Source: Trichopria drosophilae
Taxonomy: Eukaryota > Arthropoda > Insecta > Hymenoptera > Diapriidae
Assembly (NCBI GenBank): GCA_030407085.1
Contig: CM059587.1
Span: 21,425,001 to 21,489,000, forward strand
Direction of reading: 5' to 3'
Length of the DNA stretch: 64,000 nucleotides
In this document: positions 48,055 to 59,994 of the stretch, piece after piece
Numbering within the stretch: the first letter of the stretch is position 1
How the letters are laid out: every line of letters begins with the position of its first letter
Position numbers and translations under genes: made by a program
The notes under the pieces: model-generated
Told to the model about the DNA's origin: nothing
The model's input: the letters and a program-made list of their open reading frames with translations, nothing else
Databases searched by the model: none

Positions 48055-48457
48055 CACGGAAAAAAATCATGAGTAGAATTTACCAAACTTAGTTATGTAA
48101 AATTTACCGAATATCATTTAAAAGCAAAATATATTGAAAAATATAAATAAATAGTACGTTTTTAAATGACGTTTAATCACAGATTAACGAAAAATTAGGC
48201 TAGTTATTCTATAACAGCACAAGAAAATTGACACCATTAATATTAAATATAAATATAAAAATTATCTGAATTTGTTTAATTGGAAAAGATTTTAATACAT
48301 CATTGGCGTTTATCAAGCATTTAAAAGATAAATTCCAAATAAACTGAAGAAAATTAGAATTGTGCTTTTAATTATTTGAATTAACAATGGTTGCTCAACT
48401 TTCTCGGTAAATTTTACTTAAGTTCTGTGCAGAATCTACTGATTATTTTTTTCTGTG
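48055..48457. mobile_element. 403-bp MITE, CACGGAAAAAAATCA family
   Basis: The left end CACGGAAAAAAATCATGAGT and right end CTGATTATTTTTTTCTGTG are inverted repeats; further paired words are GTAGAATTTACC and TAAATTTTACTTAAG. TA flanks at 48053-48054 and 48458-48459. No coding capacity. The right end abuts a reverse-transcriptase-like fragment. Confidence 0.78.
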
Positions 48458-48459
48458 TA

Positions 48460-48744
48460 GGAAATATATTCCTTAACGAATTTAATAATATCGACAATAA
48501 CAACAGACTTAAATTTACCTTCGAACTGGTAAAAAATTTCTCGGACAATGATTATTCTGTCTTCATGGTTAAGCAAAGTATTAAAAAACGTTTAATTCTT
48601 TTAAATTCAAACAGAAATAACGGCAATAATATCAGCGAACAAAAGATACAAACAATCAGTTGCCCTTATATTAAAAGACTCCGCGAAAAAGTTGCAAAAA
48701 TCTTCGAAATCAGTAACATTGAAATAGGTCCTTTGCCGCTTTGA
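48460..48744 (+). pseudogene. Probable Penelope-like reverse-transcriptase fragment
   Basis: One continuous frame begins at the end of the MITE and stops at TGA (48742-48744). It contains FLNEFNNIDNNNRLKFTFEL, which resembles the N.I...IKFT.E block of Penelope-like reverse transcriptases. It ends with SCPYIKRLREKVAKIFEIS and NIEIGPLPL, which resembles the PYI.G.SEKI.RI....NI block between the reverse-transcriptase domain and the GIY-YIG endonuclease. The expected LPFLD motif is missing, so the fragment is internally deleted or scrambled, and no YADD motif remains. The family assignment rests on motif memory, not a search. Confidence 0.45.
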
Positions 48745-48749
48745 CCCAA

Positions 48750-51700
48750 ATTCTACTTACATATATAACCCTCTACTATACTCATATTGTTTATTTTAAA
48801 TTTTTCAATACAATTTTAAATCATATAATTTAATAAATCACCCAGAAAAAGTCTACAATATAAATGTGATTGACGAAAAATTCTGAAAATCTTTCCATAC
48901 ATTCTTTGAAAAATTCTAATGATTTTTGTAGCTTACAATTGCTTTCAAAGTTTCATAGTTTTCGAGGAAAGGAATTTCAAATATTATAGTTTAGGATTTT
49001 TATCTTTCTTTTTAACTTACGAAGAAAATTACAAACACAAAAAAATGATTAGAATTCATTAATAAATATTAATAAATATTTTTTAAAAATTGATCGTTTA
49101 GAAACCTGAAATTCCAGTATATTCCACATAGTTTTAGATCGTCCAGGCATTTTCATGGAAGACCAGAACATTTTAAAATCGGTAAAATAAGTTGGGGTAC
49201 AGCAGTTAAATTTGTTCTTACAATTCAAATATTTTCTTCACTTTTCATTACAGTTTGAAAAGAAACCCAATATTCCGATAGTTGGGAAAATAATAATAAA
49301 TATTTCCAAATGTAAATTTGGGAGAAATATTGGACTTTCTAATGGCTGAAACTCAATTTTAAGTTTTTGACTTCAGAATCTTGAAGAGTGACGTCAAAAT
49401 AGTACCTTTATAACATGTACCTTTTTCAACTTTGAATTAAAATTGAAGTGACAAAAATGTCATTCCTAGCATTAATGGGTTCATGTGCTAAATGTAGGCC
49501 TGAAATTTCACGTCAATTTCCACGAATATTTCCTGTCTATAATATAATCTCTAATTTTCGAAACTGAACTTCAAGTTGTTCTTCTTCCCTGTTACTCTAT
49601 TCTCCCACCTACCGCTGTGCTGACTTCGTCATAGTTTGATGGGGAGGCTTATGAAAAGTCGTTTCCCACCTTATGGAATCGTCAAACTTCAGAATTGGCT
49701 GTTTATTTCTCATAATACCTAGCTCCTCACCTTAGAGTTACCTCTAAATTTTCTGAATTTCTATTGTCAATGTTTCAAAGCGTTCTTTTCCTCCTATCTA
49801 GCTAAATAATTTCGGGACTTCGAAAGTGATGTACAGTAGAGTTCCGGTATAATTGAGTCTCGTTATATTTACGTCCCAGCATATTTGTCCTGGCTCTATT
49901 TACCTCTCGTCGTTCTCCCCTCTCTGTTTTTGATAAAATATCGCATATGCTAAACACGAGAACAATATTTTTTATATGTTATTACGTTAAATATCGTTTA
50001 AAGTCTGTCTCAAAAGTTAATGAAAAATTTGTAACTATGTCGCCAAAAATAGAACATTTTTCTTACGAATTAAGCGAATTCATTTTAATTTCCAGTTACT
50101 GATATTTTCAATATTTTTAAGGACACACGCCTTTTTGGCGGCCTTTTCTTTGATTTTACAAGACTTTCAAATGTTATAGGTAGTTTGACGTTGAGAGGCC
50201 AAAAAAGTGGAAACTAATAAAAATTGTTGTTGACAAAAAATTGCCGATACAAATTAATGTAGTTGGAACACCGGTAAAACCCGCGGTATGGATCTAGAAC
50301 TGGTAATATCTTGTAGAGAAATGTTTTTTTTTTGTTCTAAAAATACTTGGTTTCTGTCACTGCAGAGACAAAGAGAATAAAAGAATTTTGTCAACAGTAG
50401 TTGGTGACAATTTTAAGTATTTTCTTAATCATTTCCCATAATATTTTTAAATTTATTACGAAATATTAACATTTTAGCTTGAAAATGTATACAAGTACAA
50501 TGTTCTAGTACTTTTTTTATGGGATAGCAGCTCTAAACCTAAGTAAACATTACTTCGATTTAAGAAAAACAATGGGGAAACTAAAAGTGAAAAGTTGTGT
50601 AGAATTCCCCGTATGCCTTTCAAACAGAGAACTTTTGAATATGATGTCGGGTAGATGGAAAATATCGCATTTTGCTTATTATTCAAACAGGACATGAACA
50701 AACGTCTTACGTGCATATGTACATATGATTTTATATACGTTCTCGTATTATATTATTCCTTCCGTATCCATTATGTATCTATTGTATCGATGCATAATAG
50801 ATAAGGAACGTGCATCAAGGCTTCTATGACTGGCCAATCCGGCAAATGCGGACGGATTGTTCACCGAACCCAGGGAACTTCTTAAAGCCCCCAGGCTAAA
50901 AGCGCTGAAGTGCCGAAGCTTCTATGAACTTGGCGTCCTCGTTCATTCGGTAAATTTGTCAGTAACCTCACAACTTACTAGACTTGTACTTAGTTTGGAC
51001 AGATTTTTCGGACACTTGTTTTTGCATGTTGTTATCGCGCACAACACATTTTGATGTGATCGAAAAAAGGATAATTATATCATTGTTTACCATTCTAGTG
51101 TATAATTCACGCCACTAGAAGTTCATGACCTTACTTGCAAAATCTTACAAATGTGAAAGTTTCTTCATTTTTACGGAGCATTCTTACTGTAACTTCTACA
51201 AACATAGCCCTTAGATACCTGCTTTGGAGGACTAAAAATTGTACAAGATAGCGCAAAATTACTCTAAATCTTTTTTATAGAGCATAAACGTTCCAAGAAA
51301 AAAAGCCAGTGATGGCCCTAGTACGAATTTGCACAAAATATTTCGTATGTTCTACATTTGTTAACAATGAACTTAAGTATACATTCCAATGTTGCTAACG
51401 ACTGTGGTAATAACTTGTGATTGGGTGAATAGAATTAGTTCTGTTTTTCTGTAAACAAATTAAGAAAAGGAAATATAGCGAAATTTCTAGAAAGAAAAGT
51501 TTAGTGTATAAGAAAATGAAACGAAAAGTACGAAGACAATTTTGAAATGAAAACTAGTATATATGAACAGTGAATTAATAACGAAAGGAAAATTTTGTAT
51601 TTGAATTGAAGTGTGCGACATACTAATTTTTGTTATGTTTAAGGTAAGAAAAGGTGTTTAATTTTGTGGAAAAAAGAAAAGAAAAATTTTAGGTTATGCG

Positions 51701-52235
51701 AGCACATGTCCTGTAACTTTTTCATAATTGAAATGTTGATTTGATTACAGGCGCCTTTTTTTATTAATTTTCTTATTAAATCTATTACGAAGAAAGAAAA
51801 AAACAGTAATTATTTATACCCTGCGTGCAATTTCACTGAAGTTTGCCCTCAACAATAAATTGAAAACTAACAAAAGGTTTAGAGCAGTTTTATTCTGTCT
51901 TGTACCATTTTCGATGTGAAAAAGTTAGAGTGAAAAATGTACCTAATGTTTAGATGTTTTTAACCGTTTTTATAAACTACATAAATAATTTTGTTGACAC
52001 AAAATGCCCAGTTTGGCAACATTTTTTTCGTGCTCGGTCAGTCAGATTTCTTTACTGCCATTTTGCTCATCAAGAAGCTTTTTTTTTAAATTTATATATC
52101 TGTCGGTTTGACAAAAGTAATGAATTGTTTAAAACGAACTAAAAGATAAAGCTTATGATCTTTAAGCTAGTTATCTTTAATAAGACTTACGCGTAAATTT
52201 TAAAATATTTAGATAATTACCTCTACTTTAAAATG
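48750..52235. other. AT-rich sequence with two isolated transposon-like ends and a small GC-richer patch
   Basis: At about 49468-49481 AGCATTAATGGGTT matches the terminus of the 41674 fold-back, without a partner. At about 49833 TACAGTAGAGTTCCGG resembles a pogo-like left end, also without a visible partner. A GC-richer patch lies at about 50800-50945. No gene was recognised; the minus frame 50474-50716 and plus frame 50857-51054 have no domain. Confidence 0.35.
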
Positions 52236-52239
52236 CAAA

Positions 52240-52620
52240 GTGGCATAATTAAAAATTCAAGATGGCGGTTCCAATATAGAGACCAATTTTCAAAAATCAT
52301 ATTGAATGTAAAAAACTTGTTGCATGTGTTTTTTTTAGGGTTCTACCTAATTACATAGGTATATAATTGGTTTAAAAATTCGGGAATTACATCTATCCAA
52401 AAATCCAAGATATCGAAATAAAACATTCAATATGACGGGTCCAATATGGCGGCGACAGTAGAAAAAAGTGCTTAAAATCACTTGAAACTTGTCTCTCAGG
52501 GATTTTTAGGGTCGCTGAATACGACTCTGATGTTACATTTTTAAAGTTCTAAATGGCGGATCCAATATGGCGACTGATTCATAAAAATTATATCAAATTT
52601 AAATAAAACTTGTCTTATGT
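52240..52620 (+). repeat. Three decayed 121-bp-type units
   Basis: AATTCAAGATGGCGGTTCCA near 52255, ATGACGGGTCCAATATGGCG near 52433, and a well-preserved unit with TTTTTAGGGTCGCTGAATACG at about 52502 followed by AAATGGCGGATCCAATATGG at 52552. All are in the plus orientation with spacing close to the family's unit length or a multiple of it. Confidence 0.7.
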
Positions 52621-52624
52621 GCAG

Positions 52625-53715
52625 TGGCAGTGATTTTTCTTATTAATTTTATTAAATGTTTACTGGTTATTTCAATAATTTCTAAATTCAGCTGCCATTA
52701 ACAAAAAAAAAACATTTTTTAAGGAAACGTTGGAATGAAAGCTTTACACATTCCACAAAAAGTGCTCATCTACATCTAAATTGTAGTTTGTCATTTCAAA
52801 CCGCTATACTTTAATGGGCTTTTCAAAAAATAAGTCCAAGTGTAAACCGGACAAATCTCATATCCGAACCACTTGGTCAAATTCGAGTTATTACATGTGA
52901 CCCGGGCTGGTCGTTCTACCGATCTTTAGAAAGGAGTCATATTGCCTTCGGGTTTTAGACTTTGGGTTTACGATAGACCGTTGACGCGCTAGAAACAGAT
53001 CCCAAATGGTTGATCGTAAAACTTAATTGCTGCTGCAATCCGGATCGATCTAACCGTCTCATAGAAGCCTTCGTATAAAGTTGTAGAATGTGACATATAC
53101 GACGGGCTTAATGTGTCTCAATATTATATTGGTTAGAGCAGGTGAAATACTTGGAAACATAATTAAATATTCGCAACCAAACGTATTTTTAAGAGTGCCA
53201 AAGAAAAAATATATTCTAGTTCTTAGCCAATAAAAATCGAGCTTTTAATGATATTTCTCGCTTGGAAATATGGACGTTGACGAATACATAAGATCTAAAA
53301 ACTTTTCTTATAATCTTTGAGTTTCTCGACTGCCATTTGCTGATGGCAATACGAAGAATTTTTTATTCCGCAGCAAATGGCTTATACGATTGATAAACTC
53401 AAAAAAGTCCAATATTGGAGATTCTGAATTGAAAAATGAAATTTAATGGGTAAGAATCGATACTTCTTTTATTTCGCTATGGTGTTACCGGTATGACGTC
53501 ACATAAAGGCCCTAGTCAATGGCAACGTTTTTTCGGGGAATTCAAATTTGATGCACTTTTAAACTCACGTTTTGTTGCGAAAATAAAGTTAAATAAATAT
53601 TTTTTTATTGTAGAATGGTGTTATCAACGCATATTCTTCATAAATGTACCAAAAGGTAGGCTTTTAAAATGTGATAAGACCAAATTGAACGGGAGAATGT
53701 TAAAATCCTAGTGTA
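52625..53715. other. Spacer, nothing recognised
   Basis: A moderately GC-rich patch lies near 52860-53080, and the plus frame 53493-53711 is unrecognised. The word GCCATTTGCTG recurs inverted near 53333 and 53372, a weak hairpin. Confidence 0.3.
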
Positions 53716-53720
53716 CCGAA

Positions 53721-54155
53721 TCTGACGGGGCAAGCGCTTAATATATAAATAAGAAGAACTTCATAAATTTGGCACATCACTCACAAGATTTTAAAATGTC
53801 AGCCGAATGGCACTTCTTCCCAACATCCCATGGCAAAGGGCCATGCGACAGTTTAGGAGGAACACTAAAAGGACTTGCTGCTAGAGCTAGTTTACAAAGA
53901 ATGCAAAATCCGATACAAACTCCATTAGAATTATTTCATTGGGCTATCGAGGCTCTTCCCAACATCAACTGTAATTATTTTACAAATGAAGAATATACAA
54001 CCGTAGAATAAACTTTATCGAAGCGTTTCGAATCAGCCAAAACTGTCAAAGGGACGTTATCCTTTCACTAAATGAAACCTGTAACAACAGCCACTTTGCA
54101 CGCGAAACCTTTTTCATCGTATGAGAAGACGTCTGTAGTAAAAGTAGCGAAATAA
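53721..54155 (+). pseudogene. Relic of a WHFF-TSHGKG arthropod repeat-associated protein
   Basis: A single frame shows SDGASA, a stop (53739-53741), YINKKNFINLAHHSQDF, then AEWHFFPTSHGKGPCD and LGGTLKGLAARASLQR. It continues with a PLELFHWAIEALPNI stretch, a second stop (54009-54011), LSKRFESAKTVKGTLSFH, a third stop (54069-54071) and KPVTTATLHAKPFSS to a final stop at 54153-54155. Homology clearly crosses the stops in one frame, so this is a point-mutated relic, not a short gene. I recognise the motif series from multicopy uncharacterised arthropod proteins that behave like transposon proteins. The conserved D, H and GKG..D residues look enzymatic, but I cannot assign a superfamily. The 5' portion is absent. 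Confidence 0.65.
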
Positions 54156-54159
54156 AAAT

Positions 54160-55395
54160 CATTAAAATCAATGTAAAATGAATTGTAATAAATACTTACT
54201 ATATACCCACACGTAATGCAACAATATTATTCTTTCTTATTGTAAATTGAAGAGCAAATTTAAATAATTGTCAATTAAATATATATATGATTGATCTTGT
54301 TTGTAACTTGAAAATACTTATAATACTTGGATGTTTTGCTACATTTCCCAATGAATCCATAGTATGTTTTAAAAAAATATTGGCTCCGGGTGTCATATTG
54401 AAAGTTAACTTTAAGACTGTAATTTCTGTAAAAAAATACTTTTATGTACGTCTTTTCGGTGCGTAAACAATATTTCGGCACACGTGTGTATGTGTAAAGT
54501 TCTTTACGCATACGCACTTGTATCGAAAACTACTATTTTCTTATTTCGAGGTTAGGATCATGATTTTATAAAAAAGTTAAGGTTTTTCCGTTTAGTTAAA
54601 AAAAAAATAAAATGATTTCATAATAAAAAGTGCCGGAGATAAGATTTGTTGAAAATTGCCCTAAAACGTTTTATATTATAATTATGAATAAATTAAATAT
54701 AATAATGGTACAGCTATTAAACATTTTGATCGACCAAATATTTTGGAAATTTTAAACGAAAAAATTACGTATATATTTATGATTTAATTGCGATTCTTCA
54801 GAAGTTTTATGCACTGTTAGTATCCGTCGAATCAATGCTTTACGCTCAAATGAAATCCCACTTCTATAGCGAAAGCAGCAGACTCAAAAAGCTGCGCGCG
54901 GCTTGACCACACCTGGTGGTGACAAGAGCAACTAAATCAGGGTCGGTAAACAGCAGAATTTAATTTACGAAATGAAATTTTATAAACATGCATATTAATG
55001 CTATTAATTTATTCAATAATTATAATGAATATACAAATGTAAATTAAATGTTAACAGTGTAGTTATTTCAACTATTTCTTTGGTTATAGAATAGCAAATA
55101 GGAAATAGTTGCTGCAACTAAAAAAAGTTCTGAAGTGTTTATACCCAACTTTTCAGCTGAATATGTTATTTTTTTAATTGGTTCAACCATTTAGTTTTTT
55201 TTTTCGTAAAATAAGCATAGAGCTGGACCAAAAGTGTTGGGTAGAAAATATTTCAGTGCAATTTTTGACGTTATCGTTTGCATGAGATATTTTCGAATCT
55301 CGAATATATGTGTATAATTCAAATGAAGTTTCGGAAAGTTCAGTTTTTACAGGAATCCTCATTTGGCGGGATGCTATGAAATCAGAAGTATATGT
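54160..55395. other. AT-rich spacer, nothing recognised
   Basis: The minus frame 54275-54517 is unrecognised. A small GC-richer patch lies at 54860-54945. No repeat match was noted. Confidence 0.35.
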
Positions 55396-55399
55396 AAAT

Positions 55400-56110
55400 T
55401 GAAAGAAAGCCGTCCCTCGCAAACAGCTCTTGTTCCCTCCTGGAAACCATAAAACGCGCAGATTCTCCTCGTCAGACTTGAGGGCCGTCATTTTCTGGAT
55501 AAAATATTCATTGATCACTTTCTACTCGTTACGAGCTTTGGCGGAACGTTCATCCCGCGCGTTTACGGGCATGAGATTGACAATTTTCCGTTCCCTAAAA
55601 TGAATCTGAAATCCAGCTGCACAGGTCGAGCGCAGGGAAGGCAGGACCGTAAAAGGTTTTCCATCGAATGATTTCAAACGCGAGTTCGTTTGCAGTTAAA
55701 ACTGGAAGGATCTAGTTAAGCACTCAGCGAATTAAAGTCTTCCAGAAGTTATTCTCGACGATCTGATCAGCCACTGTTCGCTTTCAATTCCTTTTTTCAT
55801 TTTAGTCGATAGCGCAAAAACTTCCTGTCCGAGATACTAACTTCTAAAACGTCTAAAAACCCTAGTTGGAAACAGTTGTCCTGTTTATTGTAGAGCGCGT
55901 TGTAAGTGTTGCCAATGACTGAATATCGATTGCGTCAAAGAACGTTTTAATCACAACACGTGACCGTGCATTCGCTCTGAAATTCTTTAAATATGGAATA
56001 AATCGTATCTCACCACTTGCGGGAATGATACTAGACTTTGATGCACACGAGTGCGCCGCCAAACGGTGAGTTTTCACAAAATCCACTTTTCTACTCATCC
56101 CGACACCTCG
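55400..56110. other. GC-richer island, function unknown
   Basis: Elevated G+C with CG words (CATCCCGCGCGTTTACGG near 55551). The minus frame 55183-55518 overlaps its left edge and has no recognised domain. Candidate conserved non-coding sequence. Confidence 0.3.
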
Positions 56111-57180
56111 AGACTATCTGAATAGTTCAGTTATTTAAAATGGCCGACGGTAACGATGACATTCAAAGCAGTGAAAATTATGCTCTTAGTAAAGTGACTA
56201 TTTCAAATCACTTTATTGTACTGGCGGTTTGAATAACAATCTCTGCATTGAAAATTTGGAACGGATATATGAAATTGCAATTTTCCCTAATAATCGGTCG
56301 CCCGGAAGGGACTATTTCGCTGTTGCAAAATGTAACCTCAACAAATTAATGCTTACCTGTGAACATTACCAAAATCCTGTGATTGTTCGAGAACCAGACG
56401 ATGGAATTATTTGAGGAGCATCTACGACTACAAGAGTATGGCACAAAAGACCGATACACGAACGAAGCACCAGACGAACAAACTATTCAACGTCTCCAAT
56501 TCAGAAACTAACTAACTAACTAGCACTCAGGGCAAAGTTTCAATTAGAATTGTTGGAAAAACTTGATGAAAATTAATAATACATGAAATTTTAACTCATT
56601 ACGATTACTTTAAAAGCATGTGTTTTCGAAAACAGTAAAAAATAATTGGGTCGTAAACGCATCAACAAAATTTACGGTGTAGCTGTTCCGAAGAAATTTT
56701 AATGCGGAACGTAAATTTAAGTGCTCCGTATAGTATTATTCACGCCTCAGCAATATTTCTTCTGAAAAAAATGACACTTGGAAAGCACCGAAACATTTAA
56801 AACTCTTTGAATCGAAAAAAGTGAAATTTTCAGATCTGTACATGGAAAGGATAGGATTTGTTACAAACGGAATGTAATGTAATTAATTCGAACGTATACA
56901 AACGGTGTGTGTAATATAGAACTTTGACGATCAATATAGTCTTAAATTATATTGAATCGTCTACTCGTCGCTTGGCTTACTCAAACGCTTTTTCAAATTT
57001 CCTGTTCAGTTTACTTCGTGCACAATTATCGATCAGTCCCGTCTGAATATCAAGAATTAAAATGCGATATCACAACATTTCTAAAGGATTGTTTAATCAA
57101 TATATGCGAATGTATCAAACACCCTATAATTTATTCCATTTTTCGAAATTCTTCCAAATCCGTTGTGAATTTCGGCATAT
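56111..57180. other. Spacer with a possible but unsupported coding relic
   Basis: From 56140 an ATG frame (MADGNDDIQSSENYALSKV) runs about 30 codons to a stop, and an overlapping frame 56229-56414 continues with protein-like composition. I recognise no family in either. They may be a frameshifted relic or chance. Confidence 0.2.
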
Positions 57181-57184
57181 AATT

Positions 57185-58120
57185 TGTAAATTCGCTGATT
57201 ACGAACTTGAAATCGGGGTTCAAAAAATAAAAATGGCGGATTCATTATAGCGGACGATTTTTTAAAAATTCATTTGAAACGTGTTCGTCAAAAAATTCAA
57301 AACGGCTGATTAAGACTGACAAAAACTCAACAAATTCCACCATTAGAACAACATTTTTACCCGCTGATTATGCATCAAACGTTCATGTTCTTGGCCTTAG
57401 GAATTTCAGAAATGGCCGATTGAATATGTTGAATAAACGTTGTACAATAGACAACATTTTTTATTCGACGGTTTTCAGGGATTCTATGATCATGACATAC
57501 GAATGATTGTAGGAGATCTATGTTTCATATTATTTTTGAGTATGCTATTTCAGAATTCGTCCGATAATATCATTTCATCGACAACAAAATTAAATATGGC
57601 GGCTTTTATATGCAAACATGATGAAAAAAACGAAATGCCTTTTTAAGTTTTTTGTTCACATCGTAACCGCGGTAAAATTTCATGCAATTCTCCATAATCT
57701 GTGAAGAAATTAGTCGTAGTTTTACGAAAATTTTGTTCAAATTACGATTTTCATCGTTTCATTGACACAATGGCGGTTTAATCCACTGGGACAAGTATAT
57801 TCCCGTAATTGGTTCAACAATGTGCCGACCGATCGATTTACCTAAAACTCGGTATGCTAAATTTTTCGAGCTCTTAATCCAATATGGCGATTTTATTTTT
57901 TTAAATTTCTTGGATGCGCATGAAACTTGTCACTTTTTTTGGGCCTTTCAGTACGAATTTGACGAAAGATTACATCATTCAAAATGGTCGAGTCAACATG
58001 GTGGACTAATTTTTAAAAATAATTTGAATGCAATTGAAACTTGTAACTTGGGATTTTTGGGGTTGCTTAGTATGGCTTTGCCATTAGATTTATAAAACTT
58101 AAAATGGTCATTCTAAAATG
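57185..58120 (+). repeat. Degenerate run of 121-bp-type units
   Basis: Successive plus-oriented motifs include TTCGCTGATTACGAACTTG with AAAAATGGCGGATTCATTAT (57188-57250), TCAAAACGGCTGATTAAG (57297), AATGGCCGATTGAATATG (57412), TTAAATATGGCGGC (57590), AATCCAATATGGCGA (57875), TTCAAAATGGTCGAGTC (57979) and a final TGGGATTTTTGGGGTTGCTTAG. The repeated order indicates an old tandem array or several independent fragments. Confidence 0.5.
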
Positions 58121-58559
58121 AAAATTTTTAAACGATTGTGGATGCCCTTGAAATGTATATAGTATCTAATAAAAATCATATTCCGACATTAACCCTTTAA
58201 CGCCAGGAAGGACACTTTCTTCCAACTATTGTGAACGTTAATTTTCTCTACTAATATAGATGTAAAATAAAAGAGGAAGAAAATGTATAACGTATTTGGG
58301 ATCGCTCTTTGATAATCTGCCAATAAAATATAAAAAAAAATGAATTTTCGCAATTTGCGGGAATTTTTATGAAAAAAATAGGAATTTTGGACAATTTTGT
58401 TTCAAAAATGACTTTTTTTTTCATTGGCAAGTATACCAAGCACTGTTTCTCATCAATATATTGCGTCCTCAGTGTCTAAGCTTCAAAATGGTGAAACGTA
58501 ATCCAGTGTCCGTTTCATTAAAAAATTTTTATTTTTTTTAATGACACTGCGCATCTACA
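58121..58559. other. Spacer with a TTAACCCTTT end-like word
   Basis: At 58189-58200 TTAA is followed by CCCTTTAACGCC, resembling the left end of a piggyBac-type element (CCCTTTGCGG). No convincing partner was found, and the similarity may be chance. Confidence 0.3.
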
Positions 58560-58800
58560 TATTTTTTGTTTAAAAATTGAAAATATCGTTCGCCATATTG
58601 GAACCACCATTTTGAATTTTTGAAATCAGACTTCGGATTCGTGTTCAGCGACCTCAAACGGGCCCCGAGTAACAAGTTTCAAAATAATCCGACCAATTTT
58701 GAAAATATAGTCCACCATATTGGATCCGCCATTTGGAATTTTTTAAAATTTGACTTCACATTCCTCAGCGGCGACCCAAAAAATATTTAGATGCTCAGTG
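58560..58800 (-). repeat. Two tandem minus-oriented 121-bp-type units
   Basis: CGCCATATTGGAACCACCAT, TTTTGAAATCAGAC, CGTGTTCAGCGACCTC and CCCCGAGTAACAAGTTTC, then a second set beginning CACCATATTGGATCCGCCAT, with CAGCGGCGACCC. Motif order and about 120-bp spacing match the intact element's units. Confidence 0.75.
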
Positions 58801-58804
58801 TCAT

Positions 58805-59965
58805 TAAAGAAAAATAAATTTAAAGAAATAGAGACTGGATATTACCGTTCGTGAAAAAAATTCTTTCGTCGAAGAGGACTCTATAGAGGAAAATATGTCA
58901 AAAAGACTTTATTAACATTGTTGTTAAAACATCGCTCAATTTAAAACATTGGAAACGAATAATTCATAAAGATATACTGATGGTTGTGATTTGTTGCTTG
59001 CAAAGGCATTATTATAGAGTCGTATCACTTCGAAAAACTCCAGCCTCTCGAGTTGGCTGCAATAAAAATAGAACTCTATTCTATGCTCCCGGCAATTACC
59101 TCTAACCTTTGAACTTAGCGGTACCGATGATCACCTTACATCGTCATACACCTTGGCATATAATTTGATGTACTATTTGGATGTATTGAACGCGTAATAT
59201 GCGTGGAGAACAGCAGGAAAATGTCGGCGTGGCAAATGATCGATAGATCGATCAAATGTCCTACCAGGGGATTGATGGTTAATTGCACGTTCTAACACCT
59301 GTTAATGGGGACTTGCAATGGAGCTGTCAGGTATTTTGTACACGCTAGGTGAACAGGGTCGTTGGCGGTTTGAGGGCGCAACATACGGTGTTGTCAGGTA
59401 TGCTACCTGGGGATTTGATAAAGAGAGAATCTGATAAAATGACGGAGGTCTATGTGCATAGAGAGTGATATTATGCCTTCGTATACGCATAAATGTAGAG
59501 GTATGTATTTATTTAAGTGCATGCGGATGTATAATTCCAATTTATAAGAGAGGAAGAGTGAGGCAGATCGAGAGGGACGGGTCTAGGGACAGGGACCTTT
59601 GCGGAGGAGGAGAGAGACTGCGGCGGCGGAGCTGCAATCTGTTCCCGATAGCTTCTATATACCGAGCACTGTGGCTAGCACTTTACAGACTAACCCCTGT
59701 AAATATCTCTGTCCCACTCCCCCTTTCCCAGTCGGTCGATCTTCCTCTACCAGTGCTTGGCCGCATGATTTGCTGCCCTTCTCGATAGAGCTTGCGAACC
59801 GAAACCTATCAGCGTCAGAACAACCTCATCTACTCACCTGTCTGTGGAGAATTAACCGAATTCAACGCTTGGTTTTCGGTTACCCCATGGCCTTACTGCG
59901 CTACGTAGGTCAAGAACTGGGACGTGGACCGTCATTTCATTTTATTCTTAGTGTATCTCATCAAT
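58805..59965. other. Spacer passing into a GC-rich island
   Basis: From about 59040, and most strongly at 59550-59900, G+C is high (GGAGGAGAGAGACTGCGGCG near 59602). Frames overlap on both strands (59302-59490 minus, 59465-59788 and 59599-59967 plus) with no recognised product. Promoter-like or non-coding island is plausible. Confidence 0.3.
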
Positions 59966-59994
59966 AGATTTATATGATCATTTGTCTATTGATA

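Noticed and set aside
49833..49960. CAGTAGAGTTCCGG considered as a complete pogo-like MITE
   Set aside because: No inverted right end was found downstream, so only a lone end is noted.
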